This document shows, piece after piece, positions 1 through 8,227 of a stretch of DNA of 34,427 nucleotides. Under the pieces are notes generated by a model that did no database searches, was not told the DNA's origin, and saw nothing but the letters and a program-made list of their open reading frames with translations. The DNA comes from Deltaproteobacteria bacterium (GTDB taxonomy: Bacteria > Myxococcota_A > UBA9160 > SMWR01). Numbering within the stretch: the first letter of the stretch is position 1; every line of letters starts with the position of its first letter. A program made the position numbers and the translations under genes. The DNA lies in NCBI GenBank assembly GCA_019310425.1, contig JAFDEI010000052.1, positions 1 to 34,427 on the forward strand. The letters are read 5' to 3'.

Positions 1-1218
1 CTGCGTCTCGTTCGGATCGCCGATCTCGACACCACCAGCGACCGTGGCGTCGACGTTTCGGAGGTTCGCTTCGACGACGATTCGGCCGCGCTGATTGCGG
101 ATGATTCGGTCGACATCGTGGTCGAACTGGTCGGCGGATACGAATTCGCGCGCAGGCTGATCCTCGAGTCGATCGAGGCGGGCAAGCACGTCGTCACTGC
201 GAACAAGGCGCTGCTCTCGCTGTACGGCAAGGAGATCTTCGGTGCCGCCGCGAAGCGGGGCGTCGAGGTCGCGTTCGAGGCCAGTGTCGGGGGCGGCATC
301 CCGATCCTTCGATCGCTTCGCGAAGGGTTGAACGCGAATCGGATCGAGAGCGTGCACGGCATCATGAACGGCACCACGAATTATGTCCTCACCGAGATGG
401 AGAAGACGGGCGAGAGCCTCGATGTCGTGGTGAAGCGCGCGCAGGATCTCGGCTACGCGGAAGCCGACCCGACCTTCGACATCGAGGGGGTCGACGCCGC
501 GCACAAGCTTACCCTACTGGCGGCGATGGCCTTCGGGGCTGAACTCACCTACAAGGAAATCCCGACCGAGGGCATCACGGGGCTTCTGCCGGTCGACTTC
601 GAGGCGGCTGCCGAGTTCGGCCATCGCATCAAGCTGCTCGGAATCGCGAAGGCCCACCGCGCCGCCGACGGCGGCGAGCGGATCGAAGTCCGAGTGCATC
701 CGACGATGGTCCCTGCCGACGGCCTGCTCGCGGCAGTGGACGGCGCGATGAACGCCGTTGCGGTTACGGGCGACGCGGTCGGTCCGACTCTGTTCTACGG
801 CGCGGGCGCGGGCGAGCTCCCGACAGCGAGCGCGGTGGTGGCCGACCTGATCGAGATCGCGCGCGAGGTCCGACGTGGCAGTGCGGGCCGCGTCGCGCCG
901 CTCTCCTACCTCCCTGCTGAACTCACCGCGAAGCCGCTGGTCCCGCTGGGCGAAGTAAGCGGGCGTTACTACCTGCGTTTTACCGCGGTCGATCGTCCAG
1001 GCGTGCTCGCCCATATAGCGAGTGTGCTCGGCGAGAACGAGATCGGGATCGAGTCGGTGCTACAGAAGGGGCGGGCGCACTCGGCCGGGTCGGTGCCGGT
1101 ATTGATCCTCACGCATCCCGCGAGCGAGGCCGCGATCCGCAGTGCTCTCGAGATCATCGACGCGCTCGACGACGTCACCGCACCGACGCGACTGATTCGA
1201 ATCGAAGAGGGGCTCTGA
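1..1218 (+). CDS. hom: Homoserine dehydrogenase, 5' end outside window
   Basis: NAD(P)-dependent reduction of aspartate semialdehyde to homoserine, the branch point to threonine and methionine. The frame is open from base 1, so the N-terminal Rossmann GxGxxG lies upstream; an internal GTG at 118 is not the real start. Visible family motifs in order: [57 protein letters not shown] (substrate and catalytic Asp/Lys region), then a C-terminal ACT domain beginning near base 960 ([20 protein letters not shown]), as in feedback-regulated enzymes. The stop is two bases from the threonine synthase start, so the two threonine-branch genes are very probably cotranscribed. Family assignment is essentially certain; control by threonine through the ACT domain is inferred from the family. 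Confidence 0.97.
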   Translation: MRLVRIADLDTTSDRGVDVSEVRFDDDSAALIADDSVDIVVELVGGYEFARRLILESIEAGKHVVTANKALLSLYGKEIFGAAAKRGVEVAFEASVGGGIPILRSLREGLNANRIESVHGIMNGTTNYVLTEMEKTGESLDVVVKRAQDLGYAEADPTFDIEGVDAAHKLTLLAAMAFGAELTYKEIPTEGITGLLPVDFEAAAEFGHRIKLLGIAKAHRAADGGERIEVRVHPTMVPADGLLAAVDGAMNAVAVTGDAVGPTLFYGAGAGELPTASAVVADLIEIAREVRRGSAGRVAPLSYLPAELTAKPLVPLGEVSGRYYLRFTAVDRPGVLAHIASVLGENEIGIESVLQKGRAHSAGSVPVLILTHPASEAAIRSALEIIDALDDVTAPTRLIRIEEGL

Positions 1219-1220
1219 TC

Positions 1221-2633
1221 GTGGCCGCAGAATCCGAGTACAACGCCTGGTTCCAGAGCATTCACGACCCGAACGAACGCTACCAGGTCGACGAGGTCGT
1301 TTACCGCGCAAAGGACGGTGCGCTGCTCGAGGTCGTCCACGACAAGGATGCGTTGCGCAAGACGTCTGCGCAGGAATGGAAGGACCTGTTCCGGGCGCGC
1401 AACCAGGTGAACCAGTTCCCCTTCGGTTCCGGGGTGTGGGGAAAGAAGGAGTGGGTGCTCCCGAACATTCGGAACGAAAACGTGGTGTCGATGTTCGAGG
1501 GGCACACCAATCTGTTCTGGGCTGAGCGTTACGGTAACGGGCTCGGGCTCGACGACCTCTGGATCAAGCAGTGCGGAAACACCCACACCGGCTCGTTCAA
1601 GGACCTCGGGATGACGGTGCTGGTCTCGATGGTGAAAGAAATGATCGCGCGCGGGAAGCAGCTGCCCGCGATTGCATGTGCGTCGACGGGCGACACCTCG
1701 GCTGCCTTGTCGGCCTATGCCGCCGCAGCTGGAATCCCTGCGGTCGTCTTTCTGCCGCGGGGGAAGGTCTCGGTCGCACAGCTGATCCAGCCGGTTGCAA
1801 ACGGCGCGATCGTGTTCGCGCTAGATACGGATTTCGACGGCTGCATGGAAATCGTCCAGGAGATTTCGCAGAAGGACGGCATCTACCTCGCAAATTCGAT
1901 GAACAGCTTGCGAATCGAGGGCCAGAAAACCGTTGGTATCGAGATCGTCGAGCAGTTCGATTGGGAGGTCCCCGACTGGATCGTGATCCCGGGCGGAAAT
2001 CTCGGCAACGTCTCGGCACTGGCCAAGGGCTTCGATCTGATGATCGACCTGGGCCTCGTGACGAAGCGGCCGCGTATCGTCTGTGCCCAGGCCGAGGCTG
2101 CGAATCCGCTGTATCTGTCGTATCAGAAGGGATTCGAGGTCTTCGAGCCGATCGCGGCCCGGCCGACGATCGCCAATGCGATCCAGATCGGGAATCCGGT
2201 GTCGATCGACAAGGCGATCTCCGCACTGAAGCGGTACAACGGGATCCAGATCGGGAATCCGGTGTCGATCGACAAGGCGATCTCCGCACTGAAGCGGTAC
2301 AACGGGATCGTCGAGCAGGCCTCGGAGGGCGAGATCGCCGATGCATGCGCGGGTGCCGATCGCACCGGACTCTTCAACTGCCCGCACACCGGCGTCGCGC
2401 TGGCTGCGATGGAGAAGCTCGTGAAGTCGGGAACGATCGCGAAGGGCGAACGCGTCGTGGTGCTCTCTACCGCGCACGGACTCAAGTTCGTCGACTTCAA
2501 GGTGCGGTACCACGAGATGAAGCTCGAGGGTGCCGGCTCTCAGTATGCGAACCCGCCGATCGAGCTGCCCGCGAGTTACGGAACGGTTCGCGACGAGATG
2601 CTGCGTCAGATCGACCAGCGCTTCTCCGGTTGA
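1221..2633 (+). CDS. thrC: Threonine synthase with internal 21-residue duplication
   Basis: PLP enzyme converting O-phosphohomoserine to threonine and phosphate. GTG start at 1221, two bases after the hom stop. The PLP lysine is in [13 protein letters not shown] (about Lys127); the downstream glycine-rich phosphate-binding motif [15 protein letters not shown] and the conserved IGNPVS segment are present. Length 470 aa; without the duplication it would be 449 aa. The oddity is that residues 321-341 are repeated exactly as 342-362, doubling the IGNPVS-to-YNG segment that occurs once in this family. The reading frame is kept, but an extra copy of a conserved segment next to the active site could disturb folding. 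A sequencing or assembly error is the main alternative. Together with hom this completes the branch from aspartate semialdehyde except for homoserine kinase, which is not in this window. Confidence 0.95.
   Translation: MAAESEYNAWFQSIHDPNERYQVDEVVYRAKDGALLEVVHDKDALRKTSAQEWKDLFRARNQVNQFPFGSGVWGKKEWVLPNIRNENVVSMFEGHTNLFWAERYGNGLGLDDLWIKQCGNTHTGSFKDLGMTVLVSMVKEMIARGKQLPAIACASTGDTSAALSAYAAAAGIPAVVFLPRGKVSVAQLIQPVANGAIVFALDTDFDGCMEIVQEISQKDGIYLANSMNSLRIEGQKTVGIEIVEQFDWEVPDWIVIPGGNLGNVSALAKGFDLMIDLGLVTKRPRIVCAQAEAANPLYLSYQKGFEVFEPIAARPTIANAIQIGNPVSIDKAISALKRYNGIQIGNPVSIDKAISALKRYNGIVEQASEGEIADACAGADRTGLFNCPHTGVALAAMEKLVKSGTIAKGERVVVLSTAHGLKFVDFKVRYHEMKLEGAGSQYANPPIELPASYGTVRDEMLRQIDQRFSG
2181..2306 (+). 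repeat. Exact 63-bp tandem duplication inside thrC
   Basis: Bases 2181-2243 and 2244-2306 are identical without a mismatch, and the identity runs three bases further (2307-2309). 63 bp is 21 codons, so the frame is preserved. No third-position divergence is present, so the event is very recent or artefactual. Confidence 0.97.
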
Positions 2634-2639
2634 CGCCAG

Positions 2640-3242
2640 GTGTTTACGGGAATTATCGAGACGACCGGCACGGTCAGGACCATCGAACCCCGAGGTGATC
2701 TGACTCGGCTCGGAATCGAGATGGTCGCAATCGCGTCCGAGGTTGCGATCGGCGACAGCGTGGCGGTGAACGGAACCTGTCTCACCGTGACGGGTGCGCA
2801 GGGCTCCGTGGTTCACTTCGATGCAGTGGTCGAAACACTCGAGAAGACCGCGCTCGCGGACCTCGTGGCCGGCAGCCTGGTGAACCTCGAACGTGCACTG
2901 GTCGCGGGCGGCCGACTCGATGGTCATATCGTTCAGGGTCATGTCGATGGCGTAGGCCGTATTCGCAGCTTGGAACGCGCCGGAAACGATGTCCGGCTCG
3001 CGGTCGACTGCCCGGATGAGATTCGCCAGTTCCTGCTCGCGAAGGGGTCGGTCGCGATCGACGGGGTCTCGCTGACGGTCGTCGATGTCGACGACGCCGG
3101 ATTCGATGTTGCGTTGATCCCACTCACACTCGAGCACACGACTCTGGGCGAGCGCAGCGTCGGCGAGCGAGTGAATCTCGAGGCGGATGTCCTGGGGAAG
3201 TACGTGAAGAGCTACCTCGACCGGGTTGTGCCCGCTCGATGA
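2640..3242 (+). CDS. ribE: Riboflavin synthase, alpha chain
   Basis: Dismutation of two 6,7-dimethyl-8-ribityllumazine molecules into riboflavin and a pyrimidinedione, the last step of riboflavin synthesis. At 200 aa it has the family's usual length and two lumazine-binding repeats: N-terminal MFTGIIETTG with SVAVNGTCLTV and GGRLDGHIVQGHVDGVG, then KGSVAIDGVSLTV with HTTLGERSVGERVNLEADVLGKYV. The GTG start at 2640 is fixed by the invariant MFTGIIE N-terminus. It lies six bases after the thrC stop and its own stop overlaps the next start (ATGA at 3239-3242). No FMN riboswitch or other rib gene is nearby, so expression probably comes from the hom-thrC transcript (inference). Confidence 0.97.
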   Translation: MFTGIIETTGTVRTIEPRGDLTRLGIEMVAIASEVAIGDSVAVNGTCLTVTGAQGSVVHFDAVVETLEKTALADLVAGSLVNLERALVAGGRLDGHIVQGHVDGVGRIRSLERAGNDVRLAVDCPDEIRQFLLAKGSVAIDGVSLTVVDVDDAGFDVALIPLTLEHTTLGERSVGERVNLEADVLGKYVKSYLDRVVPAR

Positions 3243-6109
3243 AGCCGCGGGTGCCCCGATTCCCAGTGAAGTTCCTGTTGTGGGCGTTGCCGACTGCCGC
3301 GTTCTTGCTTGCACTGATGCCGAACGCGCGAGCGGCTTCGCCGCAGTGGCAACCGACGCTCGACCGTGTGGCTCCGGCTGTGGTGGTGCTGCGCGTGAGC
3401 GTGCCTCGCAGCTTCGACACCGAGGTGCCCGCGATCGAACTCGCAACCGGCTTCGTCGTCGACGCGCGAAGCGGTCTGATCCTCACGAACCGGCACGTCG
3501 TGAACCCGGGGCCCGCCACCATCGAGGCAGTCTTCCTGAACCACGAGGAGGTTCCGGTCCAGATCGTCTACCGCGATCCGGTCCACGACTTCGGTTTCGT
3601 CCGCTACGACCCGGCCGCGGTGAAATTCATGACGCCCGGGGAGCTCCCGCTCGTGCCCGAGCACGCGCGAGTCGGTACCGAGATTCGAGTCGTCGGCAAC
3701 GATGCGGGTGAAAAGCTCTCGATTCTCGCGGGCACGCTCGCGCGGCTGGATCGTGCCTGCCCCAATTACGGCTACGGCCAGTACAACGACTTCAACACAT
3801 TCTACTACCAGGCAGCCTCAGGCACGTCGGGTGGTTCGTCCGGCTCTCCGGTCGTCGATGTGCACGGCCACGCAGTCGCGCTCAACGCTGGCGCACGGCT
3901 CGGGGCGTCGTCGAGTTTCTACCTGCCGCTGCACCGGGTGGTGCGAGCGCTCGACCTGTTGAAACAGGGCGAGTCCATCTCGCGAGGCACGGTGCAGACG
4001 GTCTTCTTGTATCGGCCCTTCGATGAGGTCCGTCGGCTCGGCCTGCGGCCGGAGACCGAGGCGAACGTGCGTCACGGAGATCCTGCAGGTATCGGCATGC
4101 TGGTGGTCCACGAGGTCATTCCAGGCGGGCCGGCCGACGGTAGACTCGAAGTTGGTGACGTGCTCGTGAATATCGGCGGCCGACTCATTACGCGCTTCGA
4201 CCCTCTCGGCACCGTACTCGATGCAAAGGTGGGTGAGACGATTCCGTTCGAGGTCGAGCGCGGCGGTGCGGCCGTCATGGTCGATCTGAAGGTGGAGGAT
4301 CTCCACTCGATTACGCCGTCGGAATACCTGGAGATCGGCGGAGCAGTGCTTCATCCGCTGTCGTTCCAGCAGGCTCGCAACCACCAGGTACCGGTAGGCG
4401 GGGTGCACCTGACGACGCCCGGCTACATGTTCAGGCGCGCTGGAGTCAGCCAGAATGTCGTGATTACCGACATCGATGGCGAGCAGGTGTCATCGCTGCA
4501 AGATTTCGCAGATCGGATGGCGGCTTATGCGAACGGGCAGCGGGTACCGCTGCGGTACTTCCGGCTCGACACCGTGCGCACTCCCGAAATGGCGGTGATG
4601 ACCGTCGACCGGCTGTGGTTCAAGATGCAGCTCTGTCGCCGCGATGACGCCACGGGGGAATGGCCGTGCGAGGCGTCGCCCGTGCCACCGGCGGCCATCC
4701 ACCCGCAAGCGGTCACGACGGGGTTCTCGATTGACGGGCCCCGCCCCGTGCGCGACCTCGCGCCATCGATCGCGATGGTCGAGTTCGATATCCCGTTCCG
4801 CGTCGATGGGGTGCACGGGCAGCGTTTCCAGGGCACCGGCATCGTTGCAGATACCGAACGTGGCCTGATCCTCGTCGACCGAGAAACCGTTCCGATCGCG
4901 CTCGGAGACGTGACGATCACGTTCGCCGAGTCGCTCCAGGTGCCGGGCGAGGTTGCGTACATCCATCCTGTCCACAATCTGGCGTTGGTTCGCTACGACC
5001 CCGCGCTGATCGGCGACACCCCGGTGCGCGCTGTGGAGTTTCTGCCTGTGGACCTCGTGACCGACGACGAGGTCTGGCTCGTGGGGATGACGAGCCAACA
5101 GCAGGTCATTTCGAGGAAGACGCGGGTCTCACGTGTCGAGACGCCCCATCTGGGCCTCAGCAGTCCGCCCCGTTTCCGCGAGACGAACATCGAGTTGGTC
5201 GAGCTGTCGGATTCGGCGCCGACCCTCGGTGGCGTCATCTCGGACAAGCGCGGGCGTGTATACGCGATCTGGGCGGCGTTCTCGATCGAGGGTGACGCGG
5301 GCCCGGCTTCGCTGTTCGCGGGAATCCCTGCGCGTGCTGTGCTCGAGATGCTCGCAATAGCGCGCTCCGACGGTGCGCACACCTGGCGCGATCTCGGCAT
5401 CGAGCTGCAGCCGCTCCCACTCTCCGATGCGCGCACTCTCGGGCTTAGCGTTGCCGCCGCGAAACGCGTCGAGAACCTGCCGCCCGGACGCCGCCGAGTG
5501 CTGTCGGTGGCGCGGATCGGCGGCGGCACGCCTGCGGCTTCGGTCTTGCGGCCAGGGGATCTGCTGCTCTCGATCGACGGGAAGCCCGCCGATTCGTTTG
5601 CGACGGTCGAGCGCGCGGCGCAGGCGGAGCGGGTCAACCTCACAGTCTTGCGCAACGGCAAGGAGGTTACGTTCGAAGTCGCGACCCTGGCCCAGAGCGG
5701 GCGGGGCACGGAGCGCTTCCTGTTCTGGGAGGGCGCCGTACTCCAGGCGCCGCATCCGGCCGTCGCGGCACAACGAGGGGTGGATCCCGGTGGCATCTAC
5801 GTGGCGTGGTTCTGGTACGGTTCGCCGGTCAATCGCGCGGGACTCCAGGCGACCCACCGGATCATCGAGGTCGACGGGATTGCCGTGACCAACCTCGACT
5901 CCTTTCTGGCCGCGCAGCCCGACCGTGCGGATGGGCGTGCGGTGCGACTCAAGACGATCAGTCTCGAAGGTAAAGTCTCGGTCGTCACGCTCAAGCCCGA
6001 CACGCACTTCTGGCCGACCCGCGAGATTCGCCGCGGTCCGAACGGCTGGGAGCGTGTGGATCTCCAGATGGGGCAGGCTGCATTGCGCGATCGGGCGGAG
6101 GCCCAGTGA
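3239..6109 (+). CDS. Nma111p/Deg7-like double serine protease with PDZ domains
   Basis: A 956-aa exported protein. An N-terminal signal peptide (hydrophobic residues about 11-28, ending ARA-AS) directs it to the periplasm. The first trypsin-like domain has a full triad: His86 in LTNRHVV, Asp117 in YRDPVHDFGF, Ser201 in GGSSGSPVVD. PDZ-like segments follow, then a second protease-like domain from about residue 500 in which His is replaced (ILVDRETVPIALGD) and the Ser motif is degenerate (SDSAPTLGGVISDKRG), then further PDZ-like regions. This order, and stretches such as YRDPVHDFGF and VVGNDAGEKLSILAG, match from memory the eukaryotic Nma111p/Pro1p and plant Deg7 type rather than ordinary DegP (about 470 aa). 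Role inferred: periplasmic quality-control protease. Start ATG overlaps the ribE stop; its stop overlaps the hspQ start. Confidence 0.9.
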   Translation: MKPRVPRFPVKFLLWALPTAAFLLALMPNARAASPQWQPTLDRVAPAVVVLRVSVPRSFDTEVPAIELATGFVVDARSGLILTNRHVVNPGPATIEAVFLNHEEVPVQIVYRDPVHDFGFVRYDPAAVKFMTPGELPLVPEHARVGTEIRVVGNDAGEKLSILAGTLARLDRACPNYGYGQYNDFNTFYYQAASGTSGGSSGSPVVDVHGHAVALNAGARLGASSSFYLPLHRVVRALDLLKQGESISRGTVQTVFLYRPFDEVRRLGLRPETEANVRHGDPAGIGMLVVHEVIPGGPADGRLEVGDVLVNIGGRLITRFDPLGTVLDAKVGETIPFEVERGGAAVMVDLKVEDLHSITPSEYLEIGGAVLHPLSFQQARNHQVPVGGVHLTTPGYMFRRAGVSQNVVITDIDGEQVSSLQDFADRMAAYANGQRVPLRYFRLDTVRTPEMAVMTVDRLWFKMQLCRRDDATGEWPCEASPVPPAAIHPQAVTTGFSIDGPRPVRDLAPSIAMVEFDIPFRVDGVHGQRFQGTGIVADTERGLILVDRETVPIALGDVTITFAESLQVPGEVAYIHPVHNLALVRYDPALIGDTPVRAVEFLPVDLVTDDEVWLVGMTSQQQVISRKTRVSRVETPHLGLSSPPRFRETNIELVELSDSAPTLGGVISDKRGRVYAIWAAFSIEGDAGPASLFAGIPARAVLEMLAIARSDGAHTWRDLGIELQPLPLSDARTLGLSVAAAKRVENLPPGRRRVLSVARIGGGTPAASVLRPGDLLLSIDGKPADSFATVERAAQAERVNLTVLRNGKEVTFEVATLAQSGRGTERFLFWEGAVLQAPHPAVAAQRGVDPGGIYVAWFWYGSPVNRAGLQATHRIIEVDGIAVTNLDSFLAAQPDRADGRAVRLKTISLEGKVSVVTLKPDTHFWPTREIRRGPNGWERVDLQMGQAALRDRAEAQ

Positions 6110-6441
6110 GCGCGGAGGTCCGCCACGCGAAGTTCGCGATCGGGGATGTCGTGAAGCACCGTTTCTATCCGTTCCGGGGTGTGATTTTCGACGTCGATCC
6201 GACTTTCAGCAACACTGAAGAATGGTGGTTGTCGATCCCCGAAGACGTCCGTCCAGTGAAGGACCAGCCCTATTATCACCTGCTGGCCGAAAACGCCGAA
6301 GGCACTTACGAGGCCTACGTGTCCGAGCAGAACCTGCTGGCCGACGCGACCGGAAAACCCTGCCGGCACCCGCTCGTCGAACACCTCTTCGAGGAAGCGT
6401 TGGACGGCCGCTATTCACGTCGGCGGGATCTCGCTCACTGA
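6106..6441 (+). CDS. hspQ: Heat shock protein HspQ
   Basis: A 111-aa YccV-like protein. Visible family motifs: AKFAIGDVVKHRFYPFRGVIFDVDP near the N-terminus, EEWWLSIP, and KDQPYYHLLAENAE...AYVSEQNLL. In Escherichia coli HspQ binds hemimethylated DNA in vitro and acts as a specificity-enhancing factor for Lon; those roles are family knowledge, not visible here. GTG start at 6106 overlaps the stop of the protease gene (GTGA), so translation is probably coupled. Having an HspQ directly downstream of a large protease suggests a shared protein-quality role. A 9-bp hairpin follows seven bases after the stop. Confidence 0.93.
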   Translation: MSAEVRHAKFAIGDVVKHRFYPFRGVIFDVDPTFSNTEEWWLSIPEDVRPVKDQPYYHLLAENAEGTYEAYVSEQNLLADATGKPCRHPLVEHLFEEALDGRYSRRRDLAH

Positions 6442-6447
6442 CGATCA

Positions 6448-6470
6448 CGTCGGGACTGCCCGTCCCGACG
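6448..6470. terminator. Hairpin between convergent hspQ and methyltransferase genes
   Basis: Perfect 9-bp stem CGTCGGGAC / GTCCCGACG with a 5-nt loop (TGCCC). It sits between two converging genes and could stop transcription from either side; there is no T-run, so intrinsic termination is not certain. Confidence 0.55.
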
Positions 6471-6530
6471 GAACGGCCCCGGGGCGTGAGCTTCAGTTCG
6501 GTTGTCGAGCGAAGGCGCGCTCGAGGCGGG

Positions 6531-7187
6531 CTAGCTGAGCGGCTGGCGTGCGACTTTCGTGACGACGATTCCCTGGGTAAGGCCGATCCACCAGTTTGTC
6601 TGGTGGAAGACTACCTGCCCGTGCTGTTCTGCCTCGCGCCGGACCTCCGCCATGGCGAGCGGGCGCTCGTCCGGAAAGGCCCAGATGCCGAGCGCCTCGG
6701 CCGCGCCCCGGATCGCTCGGTAGAGCCACGTCGGAGTGGGGAAGAACAGGATCACGATCCCAGCGTCGCGCACCGCCCTGAAATGAGAACGGATCACCTC
6801 GCGGGTCTCGGCTTCGTCGAAGTGCTCGATCAGGCCGACGCTGAAGCAGATGTCGCAATCCGCGGCGGAATTTTCGGGGTAGACATTTCGGACGTCACTC
6901 TCGATCAGTCGAGTTTTCGTGAGGTCAGGGTGACGGGCCGAGAAGAGGTCGAGGCCCGCACGGTTGCTGTCGACGATGTCGTATGTCGCGGGCTGGAGTG
7001 ATTCGCGCAGCGAGTCGTAGAAGCAGCTGTTCGCTCCACCGAATTCGATCAGTCTCGCTTCGGTGATCGGCCCGTTGTATAGCCGTAGACAGTCGATGAG
7101 CTTACGGGTGGTGATTCGGCGCGTGAACCGGGTGAACCAGCCTGGATTCTCGTAGTAGGCGTCCCAGTCGGTTTTCAGGGCGACCAT
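6531..7187 (-). CDS. Class I SAM-dependent methyltransferase
   Basis: 218 aa when started at the ATG at 7187 (MVALKTDWDAYYENPGW). The frame stays open far upstream, but that part lies inside the neighbouring glycosyltransferase gene and is noncoding. SAM motif I is RLIEFGGANSCF (residues about 45-56), motif II an acidic VDSN, and a DICFSVGLIEHFDE segment follows as in class I enzymes. The conserved WFTRFTRR start resembles small methyltransferases linked to glycan or lipid loci. Substrate unknown. It overlaps the end of the glycosyltransferase gene by 13 bp and is the last gene of a three-gene minus-strand set, so a modified sugar or lipid-linked glycan is a reasonable guess. Confidence 0.85.
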   Translation of the reverse strand: MVALKTDWDAYYENPGWFTRFTRRITTRKLIDCLRLYNGPITEARLIEFGGANSCFYDSLRESLQPATYDIVDSNRAGLDLFSARHPDLTKTRLIESDVRNVYPENSAADCDICFSVGLIEHFDEAETREVIRSHFRAVRDAGIVILFFPTPTWLYRAIRGAAEALGIWAFPDERPLAMAEVRREAEQHGQVVFHQTNWWIGLTQGIVVTKVARQPLS

Positions 7188-8227
7188 CGTTCCCGCCCGG
7201 GGCCGAATACGAGCAGTCGCTGGACCGTGAAGCTCACCAGGAACAGGAAGGTCTCTACCGAGATTTTGGCGAAGTAGACGTTCAGCCCGAAGTTTTCGAC
7301 GAAGCCGAGAATCAACTGGTAGGAGACCGTGGTCATCGCAGCGACGAGAAGAACGTACTTGAAAAGCACGAGCGAAAGTGATCCTTCGGCTCGGAAGACA
7401 TATTTCTCGTTGACGAAGAAGTTGAAGGAACCGGCCACCAGCCGGCCGGCAACCGCGCTCGAGAGGATCGTGGCGCCGAACTGGAACGCGATTGAAAACG
7501 CGAGGATGTCGATCAGACCGGTCAGCATCGAGCTCGCGATGAAGCGGATGAAGACGAAGTAGATGCGCAGCGAATCGAACAGCGGGTCGAAGTGCGATGT
7601 GCGATTTCCAGCTTCGTAGACCGTGGTGATGGGAATCTGTCGGCACGGGGCGTCGAGCTTGTGAGCGCGAATCAGCATTTCGAGCTCGAATTCGTAGCGG
7701 GCTGCCTTCGAAGCGAGCAGGTCGCCCATCATCGCGGTCGGAATGCCGCGGAGCCCGGTCTGGGTATCCCGCAGGTTGCCGCCGACGAGGACCCGAAAGA
7801 ATTGCCGCGTAAGGGAATTCCCGAAGCGGCTTCTGAGCGGGACGTTGCCGCCGAACTCGCGCACGCCCAGGCACAGGTGGTCGGGCGTTTCCGTGAGTGC
7901 CTCTGCGACGCGTCGCACATCTTCCGGAAGGTGTTGACCATCTGCGTCGACCGTCACCACGCCGCACGCTTCCGGGAAGTGCACCAGGGCTTCGTTGAAT
8001 CCCGATTTCAACGCGTCGCCTTTGCCGAGGTTGATGGCGTGTGTCAGCAGGCGAACGCGTGGCAACTCGGCGAGAGCCGCGAACAACGGCCGGTGCTCGG
8101 GTGTCGAGCCGTCGTCAACCAGGATCACGAAGGGGTAGGGCTCGCGCAACAACTCCTCGACCAGCGATCGAAGCGATGGCTCCGGTTGGAAGGCGGGGAT
8201 GACGAGGCCGGGAAGTTCGACGGTCAT
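7175..8227 (-). CDS. Family 2 glycosyltransferase fused to GtrA-like membrane domain
   Basis: 350 aa. The N-terminal about 220 residues form a GT2 domain of the dolichyl/polyprenyl-phosphate mannose synthase type: LVIPAFQPEPSL, ILVDDGSTPEHRP, NLGKGDALKSGF, and the metal-binding VTVDADGQH. The C-terminal about 120 residues contain four hydrophobic segments of the GtrA type, with the FNFFVNEKYVFR signature between helices. Such fusions transfer a sugar to a polyprenyl-phosphate carrier and help move it across the inner membrane. Its ATG overlaps the stop of the upstream 610-aa membrane protein by 4 bp, and the methyltransferase follows with a 13-bp overlap. Together they look like a lipid-linked sugar donor, a GT-C-like transferase and a modifying methylase; the target is unknown. 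Confidence 0.9.
   Translation of the reverse strand: MTVELPGLVIPAFQPEPSLRSLVEELLREPYPFVILVDDGSTPEHRPLFAALAELPRVRLLTHAINLGKGDALKSGFNEALVHFPEACGVVTVDADGQHLPEDVRRVAEALTETPDHLCLGVREFGGNVPLRSRFGNSLTRQFFRVLVGGNLRDTQTGLRGIPTAMMGDLLASKAARYEFELEMLIRAHKLDAPCRQIPITTVYEAGNRTSHFDPLFDSLRIYFVFIRFIASSMLTGLIDILAFSIAFQFGATILSSAVAGRLVAGSFNFFVNEKYVFRAEGSLSLVLFKYVLLVAAMTTVSYQLILGFVENFGLNVYFAKISVETFLFLVSFTVQRLLVFGPGRERWSP

Noticed and set aside
1821-3446. 541-codon minus-strand frame across thrC, ribE and the protease start
   Set aside because: Shadow of the strong plus-strand genes in GC-rich DNA; no domain.
7188-7967. Upstream extension of the methyltransferase frame to 478 residues
   Set aside because: The extra part lies entirely inside the glycosyltransferase gene in another frame and is Arg-rich shadow sequence.
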